From: Pseudonocardiales bacterium
Lineage (GTDB): Bacteria > Actinomycetota > Actinomycetes > Mycobacteriales > Pseudonocardiaceae
Direction of reading: 5' to 3'
Assembly (NCBI GenBank): GCA_019241525.1
Contig: JAFAWY010000140.1
Location: 41,407-105,406 of the forward strand
Length of the DNA: 64,000 nucleotides
The notes below the pieces were generated by a model, which was not told where the DNA came from, ran no database searches, and saw only the letters and a program-made list of their open reading frames with translations. This document shows positions 26,733-38,324 of the stretch, in pieces. Within the stretch, counting starts at the first letter, position 1; the number at the start of each line of letters is the position of its first letter. Both the position numbers and the translations under genes were made by a program.

Positions 26733-27759
26733 CGATCTCCCATGCCCGCCCGGAACCGCCACCGCAATCGGGTCGATGCCTGGCACCGACCCCCTGGAAG
26801 CCGCCCGCACCGTCGTCGGCGAGCTACCCGACCTGCCGTACCTGCCTGAGCTGCCCGGCCGGGGTGCCGGCGCCGACCTGATCGGTCGCACCGCTGCACT
26901 GCTTGTCGATCTCGCCGTGGAGCTGGTGCCCTCCGGGTACCGGGTCACCGCACGGCCAGGCCGTGATCACCGGCGTGCTATCGACTTGCTTCGCGGCGAT
27001 CTCGATGCCTTGGAGGAGGCGGTGGACTCCGCCGGAGCTCGGCCCGCGGCGATCAAGGTGCAGGCGGCCGGGCCCTGGACCCTGACTTCGGAGATTGAAC
27101 TGCGTACCGGGCACAAGGTGCTCACCGATACCGGCGCGCTACGGGAGTTCGCCGCGTCGCTGGCGGAAGGGCTGCGGGCACATGCCACGGAGGTATCTCG
27201 CCGGCTGGGAGTAGCGACTGTGGTGCAGCTCGATGAACCGGGACTGCCTACGGTGCTTGCTGGCGGGGTGCCCACCCCATCCGGATACGGCACCGTGCCC
27301 GCGGTGCCTGATGGTGACGCGGTAGAGCTGTTGCGAGTCGTGCTCGACGCGCTGCCCCTACCACGGATCGTGCACTGTTGCGCGCCACGCCCACCGCTGG
27401 CGCTGCTGCGCCGCACGGGAGCTGACGCGCTGGCCGTCGACGCCCAACTGCTTGCTGGTGCACCCCGGTCGACCATCGATGACCTTGGAGAAGCGTGGGA
27501 TGCCGGGGCGACGGTGTTGCTCGGTCTCCTACCGGCGCTGCCGCCAGCGACGCCACCGGATTTGGTGGTGCTGGCCCGTCCGGCGCTGGATCTGGTGGAC
27601 CGGCTGGGTTTCCCCCGGGAAATGTTGGCGCAGCGTTGCGTACCGACCCCATCGTGCGGCCTGGCCGGCGCCACGACCGACTGGGCGCAGCGGGCGCTGG
27701 CCCTGGCCCGGGAACTTGGGCAGGCATTCGTCGACCCGCCTGACTCCTGGTCGAGGTAG
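26728..27759 (+). CDS. MetE C-terminal-like (cobalamin-independent methionine synthase family) protein
   Basis: 343 aa, about half of MetE, equivalent to the C-terminal barrel only. It opens TATAIGSMPGTDP; VVQLDEPGL near residue 160 is conserved. Probable zinc ligands are IVHCCA (H-x-C) and PTPSCGLAG near residue 310; the glutamate expected between them appears replaced by aspartate (LAVDAQLL). The homologue Rv3015c lies in the same place before ligA. Without the N-terminal folate half it may use another methyl donor or have a different role. GTG start within a short repeat; no Shine-Dalgarno. Confidence 0.8.
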   Translation: MTDLPCPPGTATAIGSMPGTDPLEAARTVVGELPDLPYLPELPGRGAGADLIGRTAALLVDLAVELVPSGYRVTARPGRDHRRAIDLLRGDLDALEEAVDSAGARPAAIKVQAAGPWTLTSEIELRTGHKVLTDTGALREFAASLAEGLRAHATEVSRRLGVATVVQLDEPGLPTVLAGGVPTPSGYGTVPAVPDGDAVELLRVVLDALPLPRIVHCCAPRPPLALLRRTGADALAVDAQLLAGAPRSTIDDLGEAWDAGATVLLGLLPALPPATPPDLVVLARPALDLVDRLGFPREMLAQRCVPTPSCGLAGATTDWAQRALALARELGQAFVDPPDSWSR

Positions 27760-27805
27760 CGGAAAATCGGTGGCACCCGCCGCCGGATCATGGCGGGATA
27801 GAACG

Positions 27806-28834
27806 ATGGCCACCCTGAGTCTCAGCGGGCTGTCTGTTGCCCTGGTTGATCCCTCTGACGAGGACGCCATCCGGGAGTGGTACGAGCTGTGCCGGGCGGT
27901 GGCAGGCGCCGATTACCCTGATGACCCGCCCCTGTGCTGGGTCCATGAGGTGGGTAGCTTCCGGCATCCCTGGCCCGGTCAGGTAAGGACGGTGTGGCTG
28001 GCGCGGGTGGCCGGCTCCGCGGTCGGGGCTTGCACGCTCGACCTTCCGATGCTCGACAACGTGCACAATGCGCACGGTGACATCCTGGTGGCGCCCGAGC
28101 ACCGGCGCCGCGGAATCGGTCAGGCCCTGCTGACTCACCTGCGCAGCGAGGTCACCCGCCATGGCCGGAATCGTCTGGTCTCCTGGTTGACCCAACCGCT
28201 GGATCCAGCCGCTCCGGACCCGGCAGGGCGATTTGCTGCCGCAGCCGGCGCGGTGCCGGCTTTGGTGCAGACCCGACGGCGGCTCGATGTCGGCACGGTT
28301 GACCCGGAAGTGCTGACCCGGCTCGACACCGAGGCACGAGCCTGCTCCGAGGGCTACTCGCTGGTCCACTGGGTGGACGCCACGCCGCCGCAGTGGATGG
28401 ATGACATCGCTTACCTCGCCGGCCGCATGTCCATCGACGCCCCGCTGGATGACTTGCAATGGGAGGAGGAAGTTTACGACGCGGCGCGGGTCCAGGGCCG
28501 CGACGCCTGCTGGCTCGGCCGCGGACTGCGCATCATCACGACTGCCGCGCAGGACCGCACTGGGCGGCTCGTCGCCTACACCCATCTGATCGGTGACGTC
28601 ACGTCGCCATGGTTCGCCTGGCAAGGGGACACCATCGTCGCGCCCGATCACCGTGGTCACCGGCTAGGCATGCTGATCAAAGTGGCCAATCTGAAGCTTG
28701 CCCGGCGTGAGCGTCCCGAACTGCGCCTGATCGACACCTGCAATGCGAATTCCAACCCGTACATGGTCTCGATCAATGAGGCGATGGGCTTCCGGCCCCA
28801 CCGCCGGGCAGTAGATTGGCAGCTCACCCTCTAG
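27806..28834 (+). CDS. tandem GNAT-domain acetyltransferase family protein
   Basis: 342 aa with two GNAT domains. The first (about residues 60-130) has DILVAPEHRRRGIGQALL, an intact acetyl-CoA binding loop. The second (about 230-335) has DTIVAPDHRGHRLGMLIKVANL and ends NPYMVSINEAMGFRPHR. Mycothiol synthase MshD has the same two-domain design, but this protein is longer and lacks clear MshD signatures, so no substrate is given. ATG 27806 is preferred over the long upstream frame, which overlaps the MetE-like gene. Confidence 0.82.
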   Translation: MATLSLSGLSVALVDPSDEDAIREWYELCRAVAGADYPDDPPLCWVHEVGSFRHPWPGQVRTVWLARVAGSAVGACTLDLPMLDNVHNAHGDILVAPEHRRRGIGQALLTHLRSEVTRHGRNRLVSWLTQPLDPAAPDPAGRFAAAAGAVPALVQTRRRLDVGTVDPEVLTRLDTEARACSEGYSLVHWVDATPPQWMDDIAYLAGRMSIDAPLDDLQWEEEVYDAARVQGRDACWLGRGLRIITTAAQDRTGRLVAYTHLIGDVTSPWFAWQGDTIVAPDHRGHRLGMLIKVANLKLARRERPELRLIDTCNANSNPYMVSINEAMGFRPHRRAVDWQLTL

Positions 28835-29101
28835 GCCATCTCAAGGTGCCGGGTACGTCCTAGAGCAGCCGATGTGATGAATATTGATTCCGAGGAGCAG
28901 CTTGCCGAAGGTGATAGCGTGCCGCCAGGTTGTGGTCGTGTAGTTCCCCGATCGTTGTGAAGCGTCCGTGGAATGTCTGACTACGGGCTTCACGCTTCCT
29001 GGGGACGCCTCCGATCGGGCGCGTGGTCCGCGCAACCGTGCGGCTGGCGCGGGTGCTGGCTGCAGCATCGGATTCCACAGCGTCAGGTCTAGGGAGAGCA
29101 C
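28835..29101 (+). other. 267-bp gene-free region, probable cspA leader and promoter
   Basis: No credible ORF. It contains an inverted repeat GTGAAGC (around 28957) and GCTTCAC (around 28987) with a 23-nt loop, then GC-rich sequence up to the cspA ribosome site. Cold-shock genes often carry long structured 5' leaders, so part of this may be an RNA thermosensor-like leader; that is inference. Confidence 0.35.
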
Positions 29102-29305
29102 ATGCCACAGGGCGTCGTGAAGTGGTTCAACGCGGAAAAAGGCTTTGGCTTCATCTCCGTCGACGGGGGCGGCCCCGACGTGTTCGTTCACTTCTCCGCC
29201 ATCCAGGGCACGGGCTACCGCACCCTGGACGAGAACCAGCGCGTGGAGTTCGAGTCCAGTCAGGGCCCCAAGGGCTTGCAGGCGGACTCGGTTCGCGCCC
29301 TGTAG
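29102..29305 (+). CDS. cold-shock protein, CspA family
   Basis: 67 aa single cold-shock domain that binds single-stranded RNA/DNA. RNP1 KGFGFISV at about residues 13-20 and RNP2 VFVHFSAI at about 28-35 are intact. [11 protein letters not shown] opens the domain. A GGGAGAG precedes the ATG. Followed by a hairpin likely to end the transcript before ligA. Confidence 0.95.
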   Translation: MPQGVVKWFNAEKGFGFISVDGGGPDVFVHFSAIQGTGYRTLDENQRVEFESSQGPKGLQADSVRAL

Positions 29306-31723
<2,418 letters not shown>

Positions 31724-31823
31724 TTGTGTGAAAACTGTTGTGGGCACGGACAAATTCTCAGCGGCCGTGGATACGGCGCTGCTCGCGCAAGTCTGAGCCC
31801 ACGCCGGGCCGCGCGGGCTCAGC

Positions 31824-32433
31824 GTGGTCGTAGCCGAAGCACCACGGCACGAGCTCGATCGGGTGCGGTTGCGCGCGTTGCTCGACGAACTGGCTGAGCA
31901 GCTAGGGCCACCTGACGAAGACATGATGGGCCACGCTGTGCAGGAGCTGACCGGACTCGTGCGTCGGGTGCAGACCGCTGAGCACCTCACCTGCCCGAAC
32001 AGCTCCAATTGTCCGAACAACACCGTGCCACCGGATCCTGAGGCGCCGGTATTCGCCGTTTTGGACAGCGAGGCTCTGGCTGCACTTGTCCCATCGATCG
32101 CGCGATCGATGGGACAAGCTGGACACCTGCTGGGCACCAATCGATTCGATTCCTGCCACGCGCTGGACGCCTACGTTGCGGGCTACCGCACTCGGCGCCG
32201 ACCCGGCGGTAATAATCACCGGCGATCCTCACGATTTGAGCCGACTGATCGGCGACGATCCGGGTGTGCCCATCTGGCCACTGCGGGTAGCGGCGCCATC
32301 TGGAGTCGATCACCAGCTCGACGCCCTGTTATGGGCTCAGAGGGAGGTACTCAGGCGCCTCATGCCCGGCGACTTCCGGTTGGCTGTGCGGCAGTGGTGG
32401 CCGATGACGCTGCGGTCAATGATATTGGCGTAG
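31824..32433 (+). pseudogene. decayed toxin-antitoxin locus (antitoxin-like remnant plus broken PIN-domain toxin)
   Basis: The first part (31824 to about 31990) reads HELDRVRLRALLDELAEQLGPP, like the tail of small antitoxins. A PIN-domain start follows (VFAVLDSEALAAL, from about 32050). The last part of a PIN fold is present (CHALDAYV, then in another frame ATALGADPAVIITGDPHDL, around 32160-32235), where the conserved aspartates of VapC-type RNases sit. The roughly 80 residues expected in between are absent; a 34-bp perfect palindrome sits at that junction and the frame shifts near 32180. No continuous frame encodes a toxin, so I call it a pseudogene. The unbroken frame to 32846 runs into the next gene in the wrong frame. 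Confidence 0.6.
32085..32118. repeat. 34-bp perfect palindrome
   Basis: 17-bp arms starting CTTGTCCCATCGATCGC with no spacer and no mismatch. It lies where the central part of the PIN-domain gene is missing. It could be a deletion scar, a recombination site or an operator. Confidence 0.9.
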
Positions 32434-32445
32434 GGTCACCGGCCC

Positions 32446-34206
32446 ATGGGATGTGTGACGCGAGCAGGGGCACGGCATGCGTTGGCGTTTGCGGCAGCAC
32501 TGATGGTGGCGCTCGCCGGCTGCGGTGGTGCCCGATCAACGGGCGCGGCTGGCCAGGCCCAGGCCGGCACAGCCTTCGCGACCTGCGATGCCAACCCGAA
32601 CACCTGCAACTCGGCGGAGCCAGGCAGGGTGCGGCCAGGTGGCCAGCTCACCTACGCGATCGACAAGAACATCTCAAATTGGAACCTGCTGTCCAGCCAG
32701 GGCAATGTGCTACAGACGGGGTGGGTGCTCTCTGGGTTGTTGCCTCGTACTTTCATCACCGCACCCGATCTCACCGTGGCGATGAACAACGACTTGTTGG
32801 ACTCGGCGAAAATCACGGCTACCTTCCCGCAAACGATTGTCTATAAGATCAAACAGGGCGCGGTGTGGTCGGATGGTACTCCAATCACTGCGGATGACTT
32901 CGTCTATAACTGGAAAGTGCAAAACGGGCGGGATTGCCCGAACTGCGCGGCGGCCAGCACCCGGGGGTACGACCAGATTAAATCGGTGGTCGGCGCCGAT
33001 AACGGCAAGACAGTCACCGTGACGTTCAGCAAGCCTCTTACTGACTGGAAACAGCTGTGGGGTAGCGGCTCGCCGCTGTACCCTGCGCATCTTGCCGCAC
33101 AGCACGGTGACACCAAGACCCCACAGGGTTTGGCTGAATCATTTGCCTGGTTTGGAACGACCGTGCCGACCTACTCTGGCGGACCGTTCCAAATCGATGC
33201 TTTTAGCGACAACGAATCAATCACCCTTGTGCCTAATCCGAAGTGGTACGGACTCCGCTCGCGGCTCGAGCGAGTGATCTACCGGATCATCACGGATGCC
33301 GACAAAGAGGCCACGGCCCTGCAGAATCGTCAGGTCCAGGTCATCTATCCGCAACCACAGGTTGATCAGGTGCAACAGGTCCGCAAGTTTCCCGGCGTTT
33401 CTTCCTTCGTCGGTCTCGGGCTGAGCTGGGAACATGTCGACTTTAACCTCGCGAACCCGTATCTCGCCGATCCCGCACTGCGCACGGCGATATTCACCGC
33501 GATTAACCGGCAGACGATTATCGACAAGACCGTAGGCCAGTTCACCAATAAAATTAAACCGCTGAACAGCCACAACTTTGTGCCGCAGCAGAGCGGCTAT
33601 GAGGATGTGATCAGCGAGACAGGTCAAGGTTCCGGTAATCTCAACTTGGCCAAACAGATTCTCGACGCAGCTGGTTACCGGATCGACGGTGGGCAGCTCA
33701 AAACGGGCATCGGGATGACGGTCCCGCCGCTGCGCATGCGCTATGCAGCCAGAAACGAGGTCCGCCAGGTCGAGTGCGAACTGTTCGCGCAAATGGTCAA
33801 GCCATTAGGAATCACCGTGACGGTGGTGCCCGCGGACGACGTCGGTGCTGTGATCTCTCAGGGTGACTTCGACATCGTTGTGTTCTCCTGGGTCGGTACG
33901 CCGTTTTCCTACAACGGCGCAGTCCAGCTCTGGACCACCGGGCAGGGCAGCAATTTCGGCCGTTACAGCAACCTTGACGTCGACCGCCTGATCACGGCAG
34001 CGGCGAGTTCGCCTGATGAGGCGCTGGCCAAAGAGGAACTCAATCAAGCTGACCGCAGGCTCACCAGGGATGCCTACGTTTTGCCGCTGTACCAGAAACC
34101 GACATTCATCGCGCTCTACAACGACGTCGCCAACATCCGCAACAACTCCTCGCTGGACGGCCCCCAGTACAACATCGCCCAGTGGGGCCTACGCGCGGCA
34201 GGCTGA
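32446..34206 (+). CDS. LpqW-like lipoprotein, oligopeptide-binding (SBP_bac_5) family
   Basis: 586 aa. A signal peptide with lipobox LAGC ends near residue 25, so it is anchored outside the membrane. The body is a family 5 solute-binding fold: GGQLTYAIDKNISNWN, WSDGTPITADDFVYNWK, and the C-terminal QADRRLTRDAYVLPLYQKPTFIALYNDVANI. LpqW in mycobacteria has this fold and controls the balance of PIM and lipoarabinomannan synthesis, and it too lies near mshB (Rv1166 and Rv1170). No ABC permease genes are adjacent, which favours an LpqW-like role over peptide import; ordinary transport is the alternative. Confidence 0.85.
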   Translation: MGCVTRAGARHALAFAAALMVALAGCGGARSTGAAGQAQAGTAFATCDANPNTCNSAEPGRVRPGGQLTYAIDKNISNWNLLSSQGNVLQTGWVLSGLLPRTFITAPDLTVAMNNDLLDSAKITATFPQTIVYKIKQGAVWSDGTPITADDFVYNWKVQNGRDCPNCAAASTRGYDQIKSVVGADNGKTVTVTFSKPLTDWKQLWGSGSPLYPAHLAAQHGDTKTPQGLAESFAWFGTTVPTYSGGPFQIDAFSDNESITLVPNPKWYGLRSRLERVIYRIITDADKEATALQNRQVQVIYPQPQVDQVQQVRKFPGVSSFVGLGLSWEHVDFNLANPYLADPALRTAIFTAINRQTIIDKTVGQFTNKIKPLNSHNFVPQQSGYEDVISETGQGSGNLNLAKQILDAAGYRIDGGQLKTGIGMTVPPLRMRYAARNEVRQVECELFAQMVKPLGITVTVVPADDVGAVISQGDFDIVVFSWVGTPFSYNGAVQLWTTGQGSNFGRYSNLDVDRLITAAASSPDEALAKEELNQADRRLTRDAYVLPLYQKPTFIALYNDVANIRNNSSLDGPQYNIAQWGLRAAG

Positions 34207-34309
34207 TCGGCGCTTCGGGCACGCCCGTGCAGCCGTGGTGTGCGTACCGTCCCGCATGGAAGTGTGGATGCCCGGGTCACGGCGAGCTCTTGCCCCGCGG
34301 GGAGGGACG

Positions 34310-35191
34310 ATGAACGCACGGCGGATGGTGGTGGTGCACGCGCATCCGGACGACGAGACCCTGTGGACAGGAGGGATGATCGCGCGGTACGCCGCATCAG
34401 GAGTGGAGGTGACGCTTGTGACCTGCACGTTGGGGGAACAGGGTGAGATACTCCTCGACCAGTTGCGCGGCCTGGCTGCCGATCGTGCCGACCAGCTTGG
34501 TGGCTACCGGCTGGCCGAATTGTGCGCGGCGTGTGCCGTGCTGGGCGTGACCGATCAGCGCTTCCTTGGCGGTATCGGCCGATGGCGCGACTCTGGCATG
34601 GTCGCGCAACCAGGAGCGATGGCGAGCGTGCCAGCGCAGCTGGATTCGCGCGCCTTCGCCGCCGGAGCACTAGACGACCAGGTCGACGCACTAGCCGAAG
34701 TACTCGAGGCGGTGCGACCGCAGGTTGTGGTGACCTACGGCCCGGACGGTGGCTACGGGCACCCCGATCACGTCCGAGCCCACCAGGTGACGATGGCCGC
34801 AGCGGCACAGAACCCCGAGGTAGCTCGGGTCTACTGGGCGGTGCACCCGGCGTCGGCGGTGGCCGCGGGAGTTGCCGCGCTGGCCGCGATGCCGGGGTTG
34901 CCCTTCCCGCTGCCAGACGACCATGGGTTGCCCGGCGTGGACGATGCCGAGGTGACCACGGCGGTGGATGTCTCGGCGTACCGCCCTGCCGTCCTGGCAG
35001 CGATGCGTGCGCACGCCACCCAGGTCAAGGTGTGGACCGCAGGTCCGCATGCCGCCTTCGCGCTGGCTGATGGGGTGGCGCGGCCAGTGTTTGACACTGA
35101 GTACTTCACTCTGGCCCACGGTGGCGCCGTGGGCGCGCGCGATGACCTGTTCAGCGGGCTGCCGGAGTCAGCGGCGCCCGCAACGAAGTGA
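34310..35191 (+). CDS. mshB: MshB, GlcNAc-Ins deacetylase of mycothiol biosynthesis
   Basis: 293 aa, LmbE/PIG-L fold zinc hydrolase. The zinc motif AHPDDE is at residues 11-16 and the third ligand is in GYGHPDHVRAH near 144. It removes acetate from 1-D-myo-inosityl-GlcNAc, the second step after MshA. GGAGGGA lies just before ATG 34310, so the longer frame is not used. The stop overlaps the next gene (GTGA). Presence of mshB places the organism among mycothiol-making actinobacteria. Confidence 0.92.
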   Translation: MNARRMVVVHAHPDDETLWTGGMIARYAASGVEVTLVTCTLGEQGEILLDQLRGLAADRADQLGGYRLAELCAACAVLGVTDQRFLGGIGRWRDSGMVAQPGAMASVPAQLDSRAFAAGALDDQVDALAEVLEAVRPQVVVTYGPDGGYGHPDHVRAHQVTMAAAAQNPEVARVYWAVHPASAVAAGVAALAAMPGLPFPLPDDHGLPGVDDAEVTTAVDVSAYRPAVLAAMRAHATQVKVWTAGPHAAFALADGVARPVFDTEYFTLAHGGAVGARDDLFSGLPESAAPATK

Positions 35192-35541
35192 GCGTGCTGG
35201 CCCGCATCATCTTGGTGCTGCTGGTGTTCGACACGGTCGCGCTGGCAGTGGTGGAGCTGTTGTACCTGCCGCTGCGGGTTGCTGCGATTCCGTTCCCGAT
35301 CACCATTCTGCTTGCCGCGGTGACAACTCCGTGGCTGGTCCGCAGCGCCGCCGAACTGGGCGGCCCCCGCGCCATTGCGGCAATCCCCTTGGTGGTGTGG
35401 CTGCTCGTGGTCGGGATACTGGGGGTCGGTGGACCTGGTGGTGACGTACTGCTTGCTGCGGACTGGCGTTCCGGGCTGCTGCTGGCTGGTGGCACCATCC
35501 CGGCTGCGGTGGCACTGGGCCGTGCGATGGCTCGATCGTGA
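35188..35541 (+). CDS. small integral membrane protein (Rv1171-like position)
   Basis: 117 aa with four predicted membrane segments (about residues 5-25, 32-50, 62-80 and 92-112). No known motif. The GTG overlaps the mshB stop, and a gene of the same size and position follows mshB in mycobacteria. Function unknown; coupling to mshB suggests co-expression only. Confidence 0.75.
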   Translation: MSVLARIILVLLVFDTVALAVVELLYLPLRVAAIPFPITILLAAVTTPWLVRSAAELGGPRAIAAIPLVVWLLVVGILGVGGPGGDVLLAADWRSGLLLAGGTIPAAVALGRAMARS

Positions 35542-35636
35542 CTGGTGGGGTGGTTGGTCGGCGCCTGGGCGGGCGGAGATACTGTGCAGGTAGACGGCCC
35601 CTTCGGGTACCGCGAGTGAGGAGCAGGAGATACCCC

Positions 35637-35960
35637 GTGACATACGTGATCGCAGAGCCCTGCGTGGACGTCATGGACAAGTCGTGCATTGAAGAATGCC
35701 CCGTGGATTGCATTTATGAGGGCGGCCGCATGCTCTACATCCAGCCCGACGAATGCGTCGACTGTGGTGCCTGTGAGCCCGTCTGCCCGGTTGAAGCAAT
35801 CTATTACGAGGATGACGTCCCGGATCAGTGGAAGGACTACACGAAGGCCAACGCTGACTTCTTCACCGAGCTGGGTTCGCCCGGGGGCGCGTCAAAGGTC
35901 GGTCCGGTCAACGAAGACCCACCGATGATTGCTGATCTGCCGCCGCAGAACGAGGAGTGA
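35637..35960 (+). CDS. fdxC: 7Fe ferredoxin FdxC
   Basis: 107 aa. The N-terminal cluster region has C-x-x-x-C-P-V-D-C ([14 protein letters not shown]), a 3Fe-4S pattern, and the second block [16 protein letters not shown] is a classic 4Fe-4S site. The C-terminal 45 residues are the usual tail of actinobacterial 7Fe ferredoxins. GTG 35637 has AGGAG about 8 nt upstream; TACTGT at 35580-35585 is a possible -10. The stop overlaps dapC (GTGA), as in Rv1177-Rv1178. Confidence 0.94.
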   Translation: MTYVIAEPCVDVMDKSCIEECPVDCIYEGGRMLYIQPDECVDCGACEPVCPVEAIYYEDDVPDQWKDYTKANADFFTELGSPGGASKVGPVNEDPPMIADLPPQNEE

Positions 35961-37117
35961 TCTGCCCGGGTGCGGTGTCCCGCAAAATGCTGGGTGCGGG
36001 TGTCCCGCAGGGCAGCGGTGCGACGCGCCTGGATCTACCCGAGTTCCCCTGGGACCGCCTAGGCGGTGCCGCTCGTCGCGCTGCCGAATATCCTGGCGGC
36101 CTGGTCGATCTGTCGGTTGGCACCCCGGTGGACCCAGTTCCCGAGGTGCTGCGCCGCGCTCTGCTGTCCGGGTCGGCGCAGCCAGGTTACCCCGCTACGC
36201 ATGGCACAGCGGAACTGCGTCAAGCCGCCGCTGGTGCTCTTGCGCGGCGGTACGGCGTGGCTGGCGTGCCCACCGATGCAGTGCTGCCGACCGTAGGTTC
36301 CAAGGAGCTGGTGGCCTGGTTGCCCACGTTGTTGGGGCTCGGCCCCGGTGATGTCGTCGGGCTTCCGGAGTTGTCTTATCCCACTTACGAAGTAGGTGCG
36401 CGGTTGGCCGGTGCCACGGCGATCCGGCTGGCCGATGACCAGCCGGCCCCGCTGGGAACGCGGCTGCGCTGGCTGAATTCGCCGAGCAACCCCACCGGTG
36501 ACGTGATGCCGGTCGGGGAACTGGCCAGCGCGGTGGCCCAGGCCCGGGCGATCGGCGCGGTGGTCGCCTCGGATGAGTGCTACCTGTCCCTGGGATGGGA
36601 TACGTCGCCGGTCTCGGTGCTGCACCCGCAGGTGTCGGGTGGAGACCACCGCGGGCTGCTGGCGGTGCACTCGCTGTCGAAGTCGTCGAACCTTGCCGGC
36701 TACCGGGCCGGATTTGTGGCTGGCGACCCCGAGCTGGTGGCGGCGCTGCTCGCGGTGCGCAAACACGCCGGGATGATGGTGCCCCGACCGGTGCAGCAGG
36801 CCATGGTCGTCGCGCTGTCTGACGACGCGCACATTGCTGCGCAGCGCGACCGGTATGCGCGGCGCCGGGCACTGCTGCGGCCGGCCCTGGACCAAGCTGG
36901 GCTGCGGGTGCAGCGGTCGCAGGGTGGGTTGTATCTGTGGTGCACCGCCGGAGAACCGTGCTGGGACACCGTGGTCAGGCTGGCCGAGCTAGGGGTGCTT
37001 GTCGCCCCAGGCGAGTTCTACGGCCCTGGCGGCGTGCGTCACGTCCGGGTCGCGCTCACCGCGAACGACCGGGATGTCGACACCGTGGTGCAGCGGCTAG
37101 CCCGCGGTCCCCAGTGA
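35957..37117 (+). CDS. dapC: succinyldiaminopimelate transaminase DapC
   Basis: 386 aa class I/II aminotransferase. [41 protein letters not shown] and the PLP lysine segment [19 protein letters not shown] are present. It makes N-succinyl-LL-2-amino-6-oxopimelate/diaminopimelate interconversion, between DapD and DapE, which are the next two genes. The GTG at 35957 couples it to fdxC; the first 25 residues are poorly conserved, so an internal start is possible. Convergent with dapD; the 114-bp gap holds no recognisable gene. Confidence 0.9.
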   Translation: MICPGAVSRKMLGAGVPQGSGATRLDLPEFPWDRLGGAARRAAEYPGGLVDLSVGTPVDPVPEVLRRALLSGSAQPGYPATHGTAELRQAAAGALARRYGVAGVPTDAVLPTVGSKELVAWLPTLLGLGPGDVVGLPELSYPTYEVGARLAGATAIRLADDQPAPLGTRLRWLNSPSNPTGDVMPVGELASAVAQARAIGAVVASDECYLSLGWDTSPVSVLHPQVSGGDHRGLLAVHSLSKSSNLAGYRAGFVAGDPELVAALLAVRKHAGMMVPRPVQQAMVVALSDDAHIAAQRDRYARRRALLRPALDQAGLRVQRSQGGLYLWCTAGEPCWDTVVRLAELGVLVAPGEFYGPGGVRHVRVALTANDRDVDTVVQRLARGPQ

Positions 37118-37231
37118 CCGTGCCCGGTGCTGCACTTGCTGCCACACCGCCCGGCCAAGCCTGCCGTGCTTCGACGCGGCTGCGTAGTCGCAAGCAAGAT
37201 CCTTGCTGGGTGCTGATCTAGCGGCTGGCAG

Positions 37232-38203
37232 TCAGTCATTGGAGTGCAGCATGGCGTTGAGCTCGATTCCCGCTTTGCTGCCCCGCGGGATCGCCTCCAC
37301 TGTTCCGGTGACAGAGTTGCGGCGAAAGAGCACCCCGCTGGCACCGGACAGTTCGCCTGCCTTCACCACCGCGCCGTCGGGCAGCGTCACCTTGGTCCCC
37401 TCGGTGACGTACAGGCCGGCTTCCACGACGCAGTCGTCGCCTAGGGAGATCCCGATCCCGGCGTTGGCGCCGACCAGGCAGCGCCGGCCAACGGAGATTC
37501 GCTCCTTGCCACCACCGGAGAGTGTGCCCATGATTGACGCGCCGCCGCCAAGATCGGATTCTGCGCCGACGATCACTCCGGCGGAGATCCGGCCTTCGAC
37601 CATCGAGCTGCCCAGCGTGCCGGCGTTGAAGTTGACGAACCCTTCGTGCATCACCGTGGTGCCGGGCGCAAGGTGCGCGCCCAGCCGGACCCGGTCGGCA
37701 TCACCGATGCGCACCCCGGTGGGTACCACGTAGTCGACCATCCGCGGGAACTTGTCCACCCCGTAGACGGTGACCGGGCCGAGATGGCGCAGCCGCAGGC
37801 GGGTGGCCTCGAAATCCGGCAACGGGCACGGCCCGTAGTTGGTCCACACTACGTTGGACAGCAGGTCGAACACCCCGTCGAGGTTGATGCTGCGCGGGGC
37901 CACCATGCGGTGCGACAGCAGGTGCAGACGCAGGTAAAGGTCATGTGCGTCGATCGGTGGGGCCTGCAGGTCGGCGATGGTCGTGCACACCGCCACCAGC
38001 TCGACACCGCGCGCCGGGTCCGGGCCGAGCAGGGCGGCGAACTCCTCGGGCACCTTGTCTGCGGACAGCCGCACGGTGCCGGTCGCCATTCCGTGCGGCA
38101 TGCCCGGTGCTGGGTGCGGAAACCAGGTATCCAGCACAGCGCCGGCATAGGTGAGGGTGGCCAGCCCCAGGCCATGCGCAGAATCGGTCGGTGTGTGCTC
38201 CAC
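37232..38203 (-). CDS. dapD: tetrahydrodipicolinate N-succinyltransferase DapD
   Basis: 323 aa, the long actinobacterial form. The left-handed beta-helix shows hexapeptide patterns from about residue 180: [53 protein letters not shown], then [20 protein letters not shown]. It transfers succinyl from succinyl-CoA to tetrahydrodipicolinate, the committed step of the succinylase branch. Start GTG 38203. Divergent from dapE with a shared 121-bp promoter region. Confidence 0.95.
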   Translation of the reverse strand: MEHTPTDSAHGLGLATLTYAGAVLDTWFPHPAPGMPHGMATGTVRLSADKVPEEFAALLGPDPARGVELVAVCTTIADLQAPPIDAHDLYLRLHLLSHRMVAPRSINLDGVFDLLSNVVWTNYGPCPLPDFEATRLRLRHLGPVTVYGVDKFPRMVDYVVPTGVRIGDADRVRLGAHLAPGTTVMHEGFVNFNAGTLGSSMVEGRISAGVIVGAESDLGGGASIMGTLSGGGKERISVGRRCLVGANAGIGISLGDDCVVEAGLYVTEGTKVTLPDGAVVKAGELSGASGVLFRRNSVTGTVEAIPRGSKAGIELNAMLHSND

Positions 38204-38211
38204 GATCGGTC

Positions 38212-38317
38212 ACGGTAGCGGGTCGGCGAGCGCTGGTTGAGCTTGTCAACGGTTGGGCTGTTGAGCGGTTGAGGCTGGCGAGTTGTGCAGTCGCTGCCGC
38301 TATCGCGGCGCTACCGT
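38212..38317. promoter_or_regulatory. divergent dapD/dapE promoter region with two TACCGT boxes
   Basis: TACCGT on the minus strand (38212-38217) ends 8 nt before the dapD GTG, and TACCGT on the plus strand (38312-38317) ends 7 nt before the dapE GTG. Neither gene has a ribosome binding site. The identical boxes suggest leaderless transcripts from the same sigma factor. Confidence 0.5.
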
Positions 38318-38324
38318 CACTGCT

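Noticed and set aside
27452..27805. Upstream extension of the double-GNAT gene
   Set aside because: It overlaps the MetE-like gene in another frame and is Arg/Trp-rich; ATG 27806 begins the conserved protein.
31824..32846. 340-codon frame read as one protein
   Set aside because: After about 32180 it runs out of the PIN frame and into the lipoprotein gene in the wrong frame; treated as a pseudogene instead.
37118..37231. Possible tRNA or small RNA between dapC and dapD
   Set aside because: No cloverleaf or clear hairpin found.
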